A DNA stretch of 64,000 nucleotides from Otatea glauca (lineage: Eukaryota; Streptophyta; Magnoliopsida; Poales; Poaceae). Location of the stretch: contig CM070719.1 in assembly GCA_036346275.1 (NCBI GenBank), positions 19,943,185 to 20,007,184 of the forward strand. Reading direction: 5' to 3'. Under the pieces are notes generated by a model that was not told the origin of the DNA, searched no databases, and saw only the letters and a list, made by a program, of their open reading frames with translations. A program made the translations under genes and the position numbers. This document shows, piece after piece, positions 11,331-21,807 of this stretch (position 1 is the first letter of the stretch; each line of letters starts with the position of its first letter).

Positions 11331-12391
11331 TCAGACCAACAACATGAGCGCCAACCCCGCTCTACAAAAACCAACATAACTCCTCCATGTTGACGCCGAG
11401 TTAATAGGAATCAACTCTCTGTAAAACGGTCTTGTGCTCGGCTCACTCTGCTCGACCATAAACGAACACTCTGGGCATCCAAACCGAATATCCGAGACAT
11501 CCACTCCAACAAACCCTCAGATGTCCTATCGCTCGATGCATATGCCCGTCGACTCTTGAAAATGATGATAGATCCACCCATCCGCCCCGTGCTATCTCCC
11601 CATCTCCATAAAATATTTGGAAATACAATTTCTCCGATATCTTTAACGTCCGACGTAAAAATATTACTCTAAAATACAATCTACAAAGCGTACATTGATC
11701 GTCTTGCAAAATACGACTATAAATAAGTGATTCGACTAGCCTACTATACGGCCTAATATTAAATTTCTACTACATTACATTTGTATATATTGCCTAATAC
11801 ATTACTTACATTATAAAATTAGTAATACACGACCCCACTAAATTAAATTCATACCACATTACATTTGTATATATATTGCCTAATACATTATTTGCATAAC
11901 AAAATTACTAATACACAACCCTACTAAATTAAATTCAAATATTGTCTAATATTTCTCTCAGTATTAAATTTCTACATCTTGAATACTACATTAAATTTGC
12001 ACATACTGACAATACTAAATTAAATTTGTAAATACTACATACTACATTAAATTTCAATATTAATCGCTATATTAAATTTCTAAACAATACATAATCCTAA
12101 AATTTCTAAATACCACAACAAATTCCTAAATATTAAATGATACATTAAATTTTAAATACTGCATAACCTAACAAAAATTCCTACATTTACCTCTACAAAA
12201 AATTGCTAAACTAACTCTACAATAAAATTCAAAAATTTACCTAAATTTCTCGGCTCCTTCTCTTCTCCTTCTCTTCTTCTTCTCTTCCTCTTCTCCCTCT
12301 CTTCTCCCTCTCTTTTTCTCCTGCGCTGCGCTCGGCTCCCCCTTCTTTTCTCTGCGCCGACCGAGCGGTGGGGGGTGGTATAAATGGCCTG
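11331..12391. other. MULE-1 AT-rich region and CT tract upstream of MURA
   Basis: From ~11700 to 12240 the sequence is AT-rich with loosely repeated units of the form CACATTACATTTGTATATAT and TTGCCTAATACATTA (11770s and 11850s). From ~12250 to 12330 there is a long CTT/CTC tract (purine-rich on the minus strand), then GC-rich sequence. No gene is seen. By position it should hold the transposase promoter and 5' UTR. Confidence 0.55.
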
Positions 12392-12420
12392 TCGCCTCAG
12401 AAGCGTCGCTTCTGAGGCGA
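12392..12420. repeat. Perfect 14-bp-arm palindrome
   Basis: TCGCCTCAGAAGCG is followed, after a single T, by its exact reverse complement. This is a stable hairpin or dimer site in the subterminal region of MULE-1, close to further GCGATCGCC copies. Confidence 0.95.
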
Positions 12421-12489
12421 TAGGGGGCCCACACGCCATTAATGCAAGAGCCATTAGCTGATTGCTGAGGCGGAGCTATCGCCCGTGTA

Positions 12490-12599
12490 TGGGGCGATCG
12501 CCCCATACACGGGCGACGGGGGGGTATTTTCTTAATTTTTTTTTCGGACGCATAGTTTTGAAAAAAAGAATAAAAAAAATGTTAAACAAAAAAAAATTC
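12490..12599. repeat. MULE-1 right terminal inverted repeat
   Basis: The reverse complement begins GAATTTTTTTTTGTTTAAC and continues with the CAAAACTATGCGTCCGAAAA block and a TATGGGGCGATCGCCCCATA palindrome, matching the left terminus. Confidence 0.9.
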
Positions 12600-12609
12600 C
12601 TGGCTAGCC
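12600..12609. repeat. Target site duplication of MULE-1, right copy
   Basis: CTGGCTAGCC, identical to 4374-4383. Confidence 0.92.
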
Positions 12610-12975
12610 TGTGTCGTGGAGTTGGGCTGGCACGCGGGGTTAGCAGACCTGGCCAAGCGGGCTGGGTTTCAGCCCATGAGCATTTTCCAGTATATTTTTG
12701 GTTTTGCTTTTTAGAAATTATAGAAAATATAAAATAGCACAAATAAAATAGCAATTGCACTAAAATAAATTTCCACAAAATTATGGAAAATATTTCCAAG
12801 CACAAGGAACACAAATAAAATAATTTTGACAATTGTTAACTTGGGATTTATATTTTTTATTTAGAAAAGTCTCATATTAAGCTTTTAATTAGCTACCGAA
12901 TGGTGAAATTTTTTGGAGGACTACACTATACAAAAAAAATTTATAAGACAAAATTTAGGATGTTAAAGTGACCCG
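12610..12975 (-). mobile_element. Right part of the LTR remnant split by MULE-1
   Basis: AT-rich DNA with phrases such as AAATAAAATAGCAATTGCAC and a final TTTAGGATGTTA, which resembles the GGGATGTTACA edge of the Tekay LTR at 58646. Joined to 3995-4373 it would make a ~750-base solo-LTR-like piece. Confidence 0.4.
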
Positions 12976-13184
12976 TGGTTCGATATTATATGAATTTGTG
13001 ATGGTAGCTACTGAATGAGAAGTCAGCTACTTTCTAAAGATTTTCAGTGTTCAAGCCCTTACCAGGTGCTCTTTTTGGTAATACCGAGAAGCTGTACCGT
13101 TGCATATTATTGGCTGCCTAGCTCAGGGTCTTTATTCTTTGAAGTGTCTGGCATAGTAGTTCTTGTCCTTGCGTTTGTCTCAGG

Positions 13185-14659
13185 CAAGGTTCAAAATCTC
13201 GCCGAAATTTCGTGAGATCTCGTCGAGATCTCGGTTTTCAGACGTAGACGAGATTAGAAATGCCGGTCGAATTGAGAAAAATTCAAAAATTTTAAGTTGC
13301 TACAATAATCTCGAGAAATCTCAGCGAGATCTCGTCATTTTTTACCGGAATTTGATGTTTGATCACCGGATTTGACCGGAAATTGATCAATAACCATTAA
13401 GAAAGTCATCTTCTATGAAAATTTGTTGAAAAACCGAATTTTTTAGACATTTTTTAGAAACTTCAGAAACACTCTCAGATTTTTATAAAATTGTACGTGA
13501 CTTATCTTGATCTAAAACATTTATGGTACATCCGAAGAAGTGTAAGATCATACATAAATTTTTTCCAAATAATTGAACTTCATTTGTTATCTTTAAAAAA
13601 TCAAAAACAGAATTAATATAATTGGGACAGTAACATTGTTAGAATTTTATAAATTTTCTCATATGTGATCATGACCCAAAATTTTTATGAGAGCTTAATA
13701 ATTGACTCAGTACCATTATATAAAAATGTTTAAAAAAATTCAAATTTTTGTGTTTGCTCAGTCAAATCTATGTATGTATTGAACTTCATTTGTTATATTT
13801 CAAAAATCAAAAACAGAAAGAACATAAATGGTACACTGTACTTGTAAGAATTTTATAAATTCGCTGGAGTGTGATAATGATTCAAAAAATTTATGAGATC
13901 TTAAGAATTTCCTTATAACCCTTATGAAAAAATTTAAACATTTTTTTGTTGCTAAAGCAAATCTATGTATTGATCATTAGGCTTTTACGAGGACGTAACA
14001 CTTTAAAAATTTTTGAAACTTCATGAAGCTTGATCATCAGATGAAAATTTCATAGAAATATTGATGATAAATCAGGACCATCCAAATTTTTTTTCAAAAT
14101 CTTCTAACATGGTTTGTACCATTTTTTATTTGGTTGAGTTTGCCAGTAAAGCTTTTATCAGCAAAGTAGTACTGTCCGAATGTTTAAACATTCATGATGC
14201 TTGATAATCATCTGAATATTTTATGAGAACATTAGTGATTCATAAAAACCATGCACAAAAAAATTCAAAAATTTCTAACCTGGTTTGTTTCATTTTTCAT
14301 TCGGTTCAAACTTGTTGGTCAGTGTTTTATCAGGACAGTACCAATGTCTGCCTTTTCAAAAATTCCTCAGATATGATATTCATCTGAAATTTTTATGGGA
14401 ACATCATTGATATGTCAGGAATCTACAAAAAAGATTCAAAAATTTTCAACGTCATTTGATCCATGTTTCGTTCGGTGCAATTTTGCCGAGATCTCGGCAA
14501 AATTGGCCGAAATTTCGGTTTTCTCCGTAGAAAAAAAATTGGATTTGAATTTTTGTTTTTTTATTTCGTCCGAGATTTTTCAGAAATTTTTAAATCTCGC
14601 CGAGATTTTGTTCTCTGGTCATAGATGAGATTTGGAGTAAAACAAGATTTTGAACCCTG
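13185..14659. mobile_element. hAT-like non-autonomous element (1.5 kb)
   Basis: The termini CAAGGTTCAAAATCT (left) and CAGGGTTCAAAATCT (right, reverse complement) form ~15-bp inverted repeats. They are flanked by GTCTCAGG (13177-13184) and GTTTCAGG (14660-14667), an 8-bp duplication with one mismatch, the length typical of hAT elements. The subtermini carry CGAGATCTCG and CGAAATTTCG palindromes on both sides. The interior is AT-rich without a transposase frame and has loosely repeated segments (TTTTATGAGA, AAATCAAAAACAGAA). Confidence 0.75.
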
Positions 14660-14667
14660 GTTTCAGG

Positions 14668-15122
14668 ATGTCTGTTAAACCTTGCCTGTCCCAGGCCCCT
14701 CATTCACGCTGCCTTTCGCAACCAATCAATGTCTACTGTTTTAGGAAAGAGATAAATGAAGTCGTGTAACGACTATAACTTTAGTAGTTGTAGATCGATT
14801 ATTAAATAAAAATGTGGTGGTCTAGATCTTATGTAGCACTGTTTGAGGAATAATGTAGCACTCTAGACAATGCACCAAGCACTGTAACAATATACTGCAG
14901 CCGATGGTTGTTTGATAATCCAGAGCTTCGATCTAACGGTACTACTTAAGTTGAAGTCACCGTTACGACTGCAAAAAACTCTATACAAAGTTTTAAGTAT
15001 GTGTTTCAGATTTTTCCAAACTGTAATCGGATTGATGGTTTTCTTAGTAATGGTGGTGGTAGTCACTGGCTAATTCTAGGGTCATCGGCTATTATTTTTC
15101 AGTCTTCTATAGCGTAGCATCT
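14668..15122. other. Intergenic spacer, nothing recognised
   Basis: About 450 bases between the hAT-like element and MULE-2. No gene or repeat could be supported. Confidence 0.6.
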
Positions 15123-15132
15123 GTAGATGTAG
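15123..15132. repeat. Target site duplication of MULE-2, left copy
   Basis: GTAGATGTAG, repeated exactly at 28854-28863 directly outside the other terminus. Confidence 0.93.
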
Positions 15133-15209
15133 GGAAATTTTTGAATACAGTACAAAATACTGTCGGAAATTAGAGAATGATACAACATGTTTGCGTATTT
15201 ACGAAAAAC

Positions 15210-15390
15210 CCTACCATACCCGGAATCTGAAAATCCGTTAACCATACCCGAGACGCCAGAACCCGGTTAAGCCATACCCGGATTTTGAAATTCCGGGTAT
15301 GGGGGCCCCACCCCATACCCGGAATTTCAAAAACCGGGTATGGGGTGGGCCCCCCATACCCGGTTTTTCAAAATCCGGTTAAGCTACCTG
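15210..15390. repeat. Subterminal CCATACCCGG hairpin cluster (left)
   Basis: CCATACCCGG, CCGGGTATGG and variants occur about ten times within ~180 bases. They alternate in orientation around AATTTCAAAA-type spacers and a central GGGGCCCCACCCC, so the strand can fold into several hairpins. A mirrored but shorter version lies at 28610-28780. Confidence 0.9.
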
Positions 15391-15760
15391 CACAAATTCA
15401 CATGCATTCCTGCTGATTAGACACAAAGTGACATGCATGCATGCTGATTGGTCTCGAAAGGCCAAGATTCCATGCATGCATGCATGCTGATTAGGCAAAA
15501 GTGCATGCGGATGATTAGTGCAAAGTACATGCTTGATTAGTAAAAATTATAATTAGTAAAATAATTAGTAGAAAGTATAATCGGTAAAAGTACAATTAGT
15601 AAAATGATTAGTGAAAAGTATAATTAGTGAAAGACGGGCTAGCCTCGATTGGTTGGCGGTGGCTCATGATTATTGGTATTTTGGCGACGGATGCATGCGT
15701 CCAAAGACCGAAAGCAAAGACAGTCGAGTCGATGTCCCTCATTAGCACTTTTTCTCGAGA

Positions 15761-15768
15761 TATAAATC
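15761..15768 (+). promoter_or_regulatory. TATA box in left TIR, pointing inward
   Basis: TATAAATC in a CTCGAGATATAAATCGGAGG context, followed by GGAACGCAGAGCGGCAATGC. It is oriented toward the MURA gene and duplicated in mirror image in the right TIR. The promoter role is inferred from the motif and from MuDR-like architecture. Confidence 0.55.
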
Positions 15769-16574
15769 GGAGGGAACGCAGAGCGGCAATGCATTCACAA
15801 GATAGTAGTAGAGAGCAAAGCGTAACCGAGAGCGCGAAGACGGAGATTAGTTCGTCGGTGTTTAGTTTGTTAAAATTTTCGTAAAGTCTAAAAATTTTCA
15901 AGTACTTCATTTGGGATTTGTATTTTGCAGGTATTTTTTAGGAATATTTATTGGTACATTGCTCGTGCTTTATTGATCTTTGGTACAACTTTCGTAAGGT
16001 TAGTTACAAATCTTCATGAGTAATAGTATATTATGGACAGTGTAGTGTATTATGGACAAATCTTCATGCTTGAATAACTACCCGTACATGAAATAACAGA
16101 ACATAGCATAAGTAATGGCAGAATTATCAGTGTTAATATTTTGTAGGAATTTATTCTGAGCTATCTTCATTCTATGAATTAACTAATTCGGGTTCCCATT
16201 TCACAGTGCGTTCCAGAAGGTGATTTTGCAAGTTGGCGAGGTTTTCCGATCTTAGTTCTGACTTCACACAGGTTAGTTTTTAATATTTAGGAATATTCTT
16301 GTGATATTGTTATAATACAACTATGATAAGTAGAATATTAGTACAACTAGTATCACATACAACTAGTATGCCCAAATGGCCGGAGGACTCATTGCTACAC
16401 CATAATTGAGATCTTGATTTAATCCTAAGTGTAGTGGAAATGACTCAAAATCATACCTTGAAATCATGCTAGTTGCATTTAGAACAAAGTTTTAAATGTT
16501 CATTTTTTTTACCTAAGTTTTCACGGACTACTTATCTTATGTTAAAAATCGGTCTGCGTTGAACAAAGTTTTTC

Positions 16575-17031
16575 GTTCAATTTGGAAAAATTGAAAGCAT
16601 TTTCATGCTATGAAAAATTTATGGGAGTATCATAAGATATGTAGGATAATACATAAAATTTATGAAAAATTTTAACATCATTTGTTATGTTTTAAAAATC
16701 AAAATCGAAAATGAATAAAAATCGCCACGCGGACCACTTGGAAGTGGTCCGGCAAGAAAGTTGAGCTTCACGCGGACCACTTGAAGTAGTCGGCGCAAAG
16801 CTGTTCACGCCGACTACTTCCAAGTGGTCCGCGTGAACGGAAGTTTGCGCTTTGACCACTTCAAGTGGTCCCGTGAACTCGATTTTTATTCTGCTTCGAT
16901 TTTTATTTTTAAAACATAACAAATGATGTTAAAATTTTTCATAAATTTTATGTATTATCCTACATATCTTATGATACTCCCATAAATTTTTCATAGCATG
17001 AAAATGCATTCTCAATTTTTTCAAATTGAGA
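16575..17031. repeat. Nested ~457-bp palindrome at the inner edge of the left TIR
   Basis: The left half (TTCAATTTGG, GCATTTTCATGCTATGAAAA, ATTTATGGGAGTATCATAAG, ...) reappears as reverse complement up to 17031. The centre has several ACCACTTGGAAGTGGTCC-like hairpins with GTTCACGC flanks. It can form a near full-length stem-loop and has no open frame of note. Confidence 0.9.
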
Positions 17032-17589
17032 GTGTTTCACTAAATGCCAAGAAGTCCAAAAATAAACCTTTTCAAACATCATCATTGAAGATCACTTCAC
17101 GAGAACTTATTGATATAATCCCGGTCCGATCCGCCAAAAAAATCAAATTTCGGTTTAAAATTCAAATCGCGCTAATAACATGTATTTAGGAATAAAATTT
17201 TCAAGTTTGTCTATATATACCGCCTAAATGTCTTTTAATAGTGCGATATTTGCTACAGATGGACATGCCGCTTAAAATTTATTTCGAGAACGCCCGTAGT
17301 CTTGCACGGAGAGTGGTGAGCATTGATAATCGCTACACATAGATAGCACAATAGCCACCCGAGCGAACTCGCACTCAAATCACATGTCATCGCTCTCTGC
17401 GTGTGAATCTTGAGACGCACGAGTTCGCTTCGATGGGGTTCGCCCACGGTTTGTCCCCAACGGCCCGATGGTTGTGTACACGCTCTTCCCGCTACTAATG
17501 AAAGCGCGTGGGCTTTGTATGTCCACAAAGCGGGTGAAGAGAATTTTGAGATAGGAGTATATGTGGAGATATTGCCACGGCACCACCCG

Positions 17590-19770
17590 TAGAGGAGGCC
17601 TCTACCTCCGGCGATAGAGAACATGACATATTACATGCACCACCCGAACCAAAGAATTGTAGAGGAGGGGCATCGGGGAGGTGAAGAAGAAGATGAGGCG
17701 CGGAGGTGGATGGGGAATGCATGGATGATGAAGACGGCGGAGCGGGGATGAAGAAGCGGCGGACAATGATGACCCAACACCGGCTATACATTACTTCAGG
17801 GGCCATCGGTCACCGGATTGTACCCTCACGGATTCTGATAACTTATCCGCGTGGGGTACTCGAACGATGTCCAAACCGGACAACGGTTCCATAACAAGTC
17901 GGAGGCAATTCACTTTCTTAGCAACTATGCCGTCATGACAAGACGGAGCACACTCGCCTCCTGGTCGGAGCCCTCCTCGTCACGAGGTTAGGTGCACGGT
18001 ACCCAGATTGTCCCTTCTTTATGCGGGTTCACGCACCCAAGCATGAAGACTACTTCGTCATAAGTAGAAATAGGCCTCATACGTGCGGAGGAGTCCGTAA
18101 GGAACATGAACCAACTTGTGGATGCGAGGTTTGTAGCCCGGATCCTCGTGTCCATCGTTGGAAGCGACATAGGATGACTCCAAAAATTATGAAGGAGGTC
18201 CAGCTAAAGCGGGATGGTCATCACGCACCATACGGCTTGGAGAGCGGGCGTAAGGCATTGAAGATGCTTTTGGGGATTCGAGAGTCTTTCAACTATGCCC
18301 TAGGTCGCTCTGAAGATCGCCATGACGAACCCGGGCACTCGGGCTCGCGATGGCGATGAGCCCGCATACTAGAAGATGGGTCCGTCACCGGCGGACCGGT
18401 ACCTAATTAGGATATTCGGTCATTCGGTCAATGCATCAAGCATTCGGTATTGTAGACCAGTCATATGCGTGGGCGGACATTCCTAAGTGGGAAGTTCCAC
18501 GATGCGGCTGATCGCACTCGGCCGATGCAAATAACCAAATCCTCGATGGCGTTCGCTCGTCGAGCGAGAACAATGACACCGGGTTGTGGTTCCTAACTCT
18601 ACTCAAGAGCCGGGTCGTCGGTGCACCGGAGCGCGTATCGTTGTCTCGGATAGGAACAAAGGCCTCCTCCACGCGTTGGATGTCATGCACGACAAAGACG
18701 TCCTCGCACACTAGCCGGCCCGATGTTGAGAGAAGATGGTGCATGCGCCACCTTGGTGCGAACTCGCATACAAGGTACAAGAACAAGGCCCCGTCAAGAG
18801 ATTCAAAGCTATGTGCTGCAGAACCAAGCACACAAGTTCAACGCGATATGGACGCAAATTGCACGAGACCACACGGAAGATGATGGAAGACGACCAATCC
18901 CGGAGCAAAGAACTCCGTTCGCAAATGGTGGAAGGGCGCATCGTGGTTTCTCGAACTCGCCCACCTTCACCCGTGGATCGCGGGAAGCGCAGAGCGGTGG
19001 GCGCTACTCCACGACACGAACGGAGCGAGGTATGGATGAACCATAACTTAACGCAAATCATTTCACCTCCTTGTATTCACTTCCATACTGGTGACATACA
19101 CCATCATAGGTACAACGTGATGACAACGAACATAGCGGAGGCATTCAACAACGTCCTCAAGGGTGTGCGCGCTCTTCCGTTGTGTTCAATCATTGAGCTC
19201 ACATTCTATCGGGCGGTGATTACTTCGAGATCGCGTGATGCGCCGAGGCGCATCACCACGCACGCACCAGAGTGGAGAAGATGCTCGCGGAGAGAAGGAA
19301 GAAGGCGCACTTCCACCGCACAAGGATTTATGACTTGGGAACGAATAAATTTGAGGTCATGTGCAAGCGCAGACATGCATCCGGTATCTCGCGGGGACAC
19401 CGTGCAACAAAGATGTCGACTAGGGGCGAGCAAGTGACTGCACGTGCAACAAGCCAAGCTTCAACACATTCCGTGCTCCCATCGCTTTCGCCGCATGTCG
19501 CGACATGGGTGGGAACGATGCATCGCAGATTCATCTCGCCTTACTACACCGCGCATGCTTTGAAGAACACATGGCGTCCAAAGATGAGTTCGTTCACAAT
19601 CGGAGCGAACTACAAGATTATGGAAGGCCCAACACGAAACCATATCCCGCGACTAGACGCACACAACATGGGAGGCCACGGGCACCGGTTGCAAGGTGAC
19701 ATGGACGCGGTGATGCGGTGGACGGTTTGCGAAAATGCAAGTTATGTAAACAACCCGACACGACCGTAGG
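17590..19770 (+). pseudogene. MURA-type MULE transposase in MULE-2
   Basis: Plus-strand pieces follow the full MURA order. The N-terminal region has FHNKSEAIHFLSNYAVMTRR (about 17895), with CGCEVCSPDPRVHRWKRH at 18118. A DNA-binding section follows (GRKALKMLLGIRESFNYAL). The catalytic-core start RPVICV-GGH appears near 18455, with DANNQI (18520) and RWCMRHLGAN (18740). EVMCKRRHASGISRGH (19350) leads into the SWIM zone, then FISPYYTAHALKNTWRPKMS (19530) and the C-terminal Cys-rich end near 19740. Conserved blocks jump frames at many 1-2 base deletions. The gene is upstream-driven from the left TIR. Function if intact: cleavage and strand transfer at the element ends in the nucleus. Confidence 0.87.
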
Positions 19771-20500
19771 AGGTGCCCCAATCCACCAAAGATGTAGTCA
19801 TTTGGCTTTGATTATGTGTGAAATGTTCTCTGTCCCCAATGTATCATGTTTAATCACTCTTTTGTTGCCAAATTTGAAATAAATCGATGCCAACTTTCTC
19901 TTAAGTTGTTTTTCCTAATTTATTTTATCTACTAGTCTTGTCAAATCACTCATGTGTTGTCATCTTAAATACGTCTGACGGCCTTGATTTCTCTTAAGTC
20001 GTCGAAATTTTTATTGTACCTCACGGTCATGTCAAATCACCCTTGTGTTGTCCATCCGCATGCTTTCTCGAGTGGGCGATTAGACGACGACGCCACAACT
20101 TTCGACAGAGGGTGAAAGGTCGTGCAGCTTTGGACAGAGGGTGACACGTCGTGCAGGTTTGTTTTTAGGGTTATTTTGCTAGCGAGTTTTATATGCAAAT
20201 CACAACATTTTCATGATCGCCCATGAGATTCATTGTCGCCAGTCATAGCTACGCGCACTGGGGACCGGGCGCGTGGCGGTAGGCGGAGCCGAGCGCAATG
20301 TGGCAGGGAAACTTTGACCTTTTGGCCTCGTTGTTTATATTTTTTCGCAATTAACTAATCGCGAGGAAAATTATACGCTGCCGTGCTAGAACGATAAAAA
20401 TTCAAATTTATTTTTGGGAGGAAATTTAATTTTTGAGGAAGTATTTCGCATCGATTTTTCGAACTCTAATTATTAAACTGAGATACAAACTTAGATACAT
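19771..20500. other. Spacer between MURA and the acidic repeat gene
   Basis: Probably the 3' regions of two genes facing each other. AT-rich, with no further gene seen. A small repeat of the form GGACAGAGGGTGA-x-GTCGTGCAG occurs twice near 20105-20155. Confidence 0.5.
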
Positions 20501-21807
20501 TCATATTTCAACGGCCTCTTTCGATAGTGTTTGAACGCCAAGGTGGAGGTGAAACGAAATCATCATCATCATCATCATCGTCATTTGCATATTTAGGAGC
20601 AAGCCCTCCGGTGGTGCTTGAACGCCAAGGCGACGTGAAACGAAATCGTCATCATCATCGTCATTTCCATAGTTAGGAGCATGCTCCCCTCCGGTGGTGC
20701 TTGAACGGCCTCTTCCGATATTGCTTGAACGCCAAGGTGGAGGTGAAACGAAATCGTCATCATCATCATCATCGTCATTTGCATATTTAGGAGCAAGCCC
20801 CCCTCCGGTGGTGCTTGAACGCCAAGGCGGACGTGAAACGAAATCGCCATCATCATCGCTATTTCCATAGTTAGAGCATGCTCCCCCGGTGGTGCTTGAA
20901 CGGCCTCTTCCGATATTGCTTGAACGCCAAGGTGGAGGTGAAACGAAATCATCATCATCATCATCATCGTCATTTGCATATTTAGGAGCAAGCCCCCCTC
21001 CGGTGGTGCTTGAACGCCAAGGCGGACGTGAAACGAAATCGTCATCATCATCGTCATTTCCATAGTTAGGAGCATGCTCCCCTCCGGTGGTGCTTGAACG
21101 GCCTCTTCCGATATTGCTTGAACGCCAAGGTGGAGGTGAAACGAAATCGTCATCATCATCATCATCGCCATTTGCATAGTTACGAGCATGCCCCCCTCCG
21201 GTGGTGGTTGCACGCCCTCTTGAACTTGCCGATGCAAAGAAGATCGTGTCGATCTCTACCCCTCTGTTAGATCCGCTTTGCGCCTTCGTGCCATCCAGCA
21301 TCATACCGCCAAGAGCATATGCATCGCTAAGAATTCGTGGATTGCTTTGTTCGAAGAACTCTTCATCCTCCGGGAATGACTAACACGAAGACGAACATGT
21401 GAAGTAGTGAACTTATGTATAATGCACAAAAGATTAGTAAGGTGAACAAATGTGAAATAACTAACCTTAATATGCTTTGCATACCGATCGGTAGCATCGA
21501 GACCTTGTAATATCTTGTAGAGAAACTCAGAGAAGAAGGGTGCTCGGCTAGTTCGCACACCTCAAATACCTTTGACACCACCATTGCAAGTGCGTCTTGG
21601 TCGTCGACGGTCACAAGGTTCAGCGGATGTTGTCAAGGTTTGCCTCCGCAATGTCGGGCGCCACTCTTGCAATTTGGACACCACTTTACTTAGGTTCTCC
21701 TCCTTGAATGGATCATCCTTCCCACCACGCGTAACCTTCAACGTGTGATGGAGAGCTACGTTGCTCATATCGTGTCCACAAAAATGCTCGCTAGAGGATC
21801 CCGCCAT
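20501..21807 (-). CDS. Acidic tandem-repeat protein of unknown function (MULE-2)
   Basis: The proposed start is MAGSSSEHFCGHDMSN (ATG 21807), with an N-terminal part running DPFKEENLSKVVSKLQEWRP, then in other frames TVDDQDALAMVVSKVFEVCE and FLYKILQGLDATDRYAKHI. This suggests small frameshifts and at least one intron (about 21480-21380). The last part, open from 21304 to 20501, has SNPRILSDAYALGGMMLDGT just upstream and then repeats. Each ~65-residue repeat has two halves, one with D(6-8)FVSPPPWRSSNIGRGR and one with D(6)FVSRPPWRSS, separated by TTGG and Asn-rich linkers. No known domain is recognised. The protein is acidic and probably disordered. Its role in the element is unknown. Confidence 0.5.
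20526..21185. repeat. ~197-bp coding minisatellite with (ATC)n microsatellites
   Basis: GAACGCCAAGGTGGAGGTGA recurs at about 20532, 20728, 20925 and 21120, with CAT/ATC runs of variable length between. There are about three full copies plus partial ones. Individual units differ by in-frame and out-of-frame deletions. Confidence 0.92.

Larger units (their letters stand above)
4384..12599 (-). mobile_element. MULE-1: 8.2-kb Mutator-like element with MURA, PMD and GRF-like genes
   Basis: The boundaries are set by ~105-base terminal inverted repeats and a perfect 10-bp target duplication (CTGGCTAGCC). All three recognisable genes read on the minus strand, in transcriptional order MURA-type transposase (about 11330-9110), plant mobile domain gene (about 8770-6250) and a Cys-rich GRF-like gene (5918-5332). 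The transposase and PMD genes are full of small frameshifts while the GRF-like gene is open. Insertion of the element split an older LTR remnant. Subterminal regions contain repeated GGCGATCGCC palindromes. Size and gene content fit an autonomous-class MULE that has decayed, or that is poorly sequenced in places. Confidence 0.9.
15133..17031. repeat. MULE-2 left terminal inverted repeat
   Basis: 15133 to about 16640 matches the reverse complement of about 27390-28853 at high identity with scattered substitutions and small indels. The inner part (16575-17031) is itself a palindrome also present at the other end. The arm contains a hairpin-rich block (15210-15390), short GCATGCATG-containing repeats (15400-15520), runs of TTAGTAAAA (15530-15620), a TATA box (15761) and AG/GT sites (about 15930, 16206, 16272) that could bound untranslated exons. 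Confidence 0.92.

Noticed and set aside
18736..19437. 233-codon plus-strand open frame in MULE-2 as a separate gene
   Set aside because: It contains MURA blocks (MTTNIAEAFNNVLKGVRALP) for only part of its length. The frame is an accidental join of transposase pieces, so it is described within the MURA entry.
20526..21185. CRISPR-like array
   Set aside because: Repeats are coding, ~197 bp in period with no short repeat/unique spacer pattern, and the DNA is plant nuclear.
20593..21237. Met-rich alternative frame (214 codons) over the minisatellite
   Set aside because: It is a shifted frame of the same repeat, with ATC runs read as Met. The Asp-run frame has the conserved FVSxPPWRSS blocks and links to the upstream exon.
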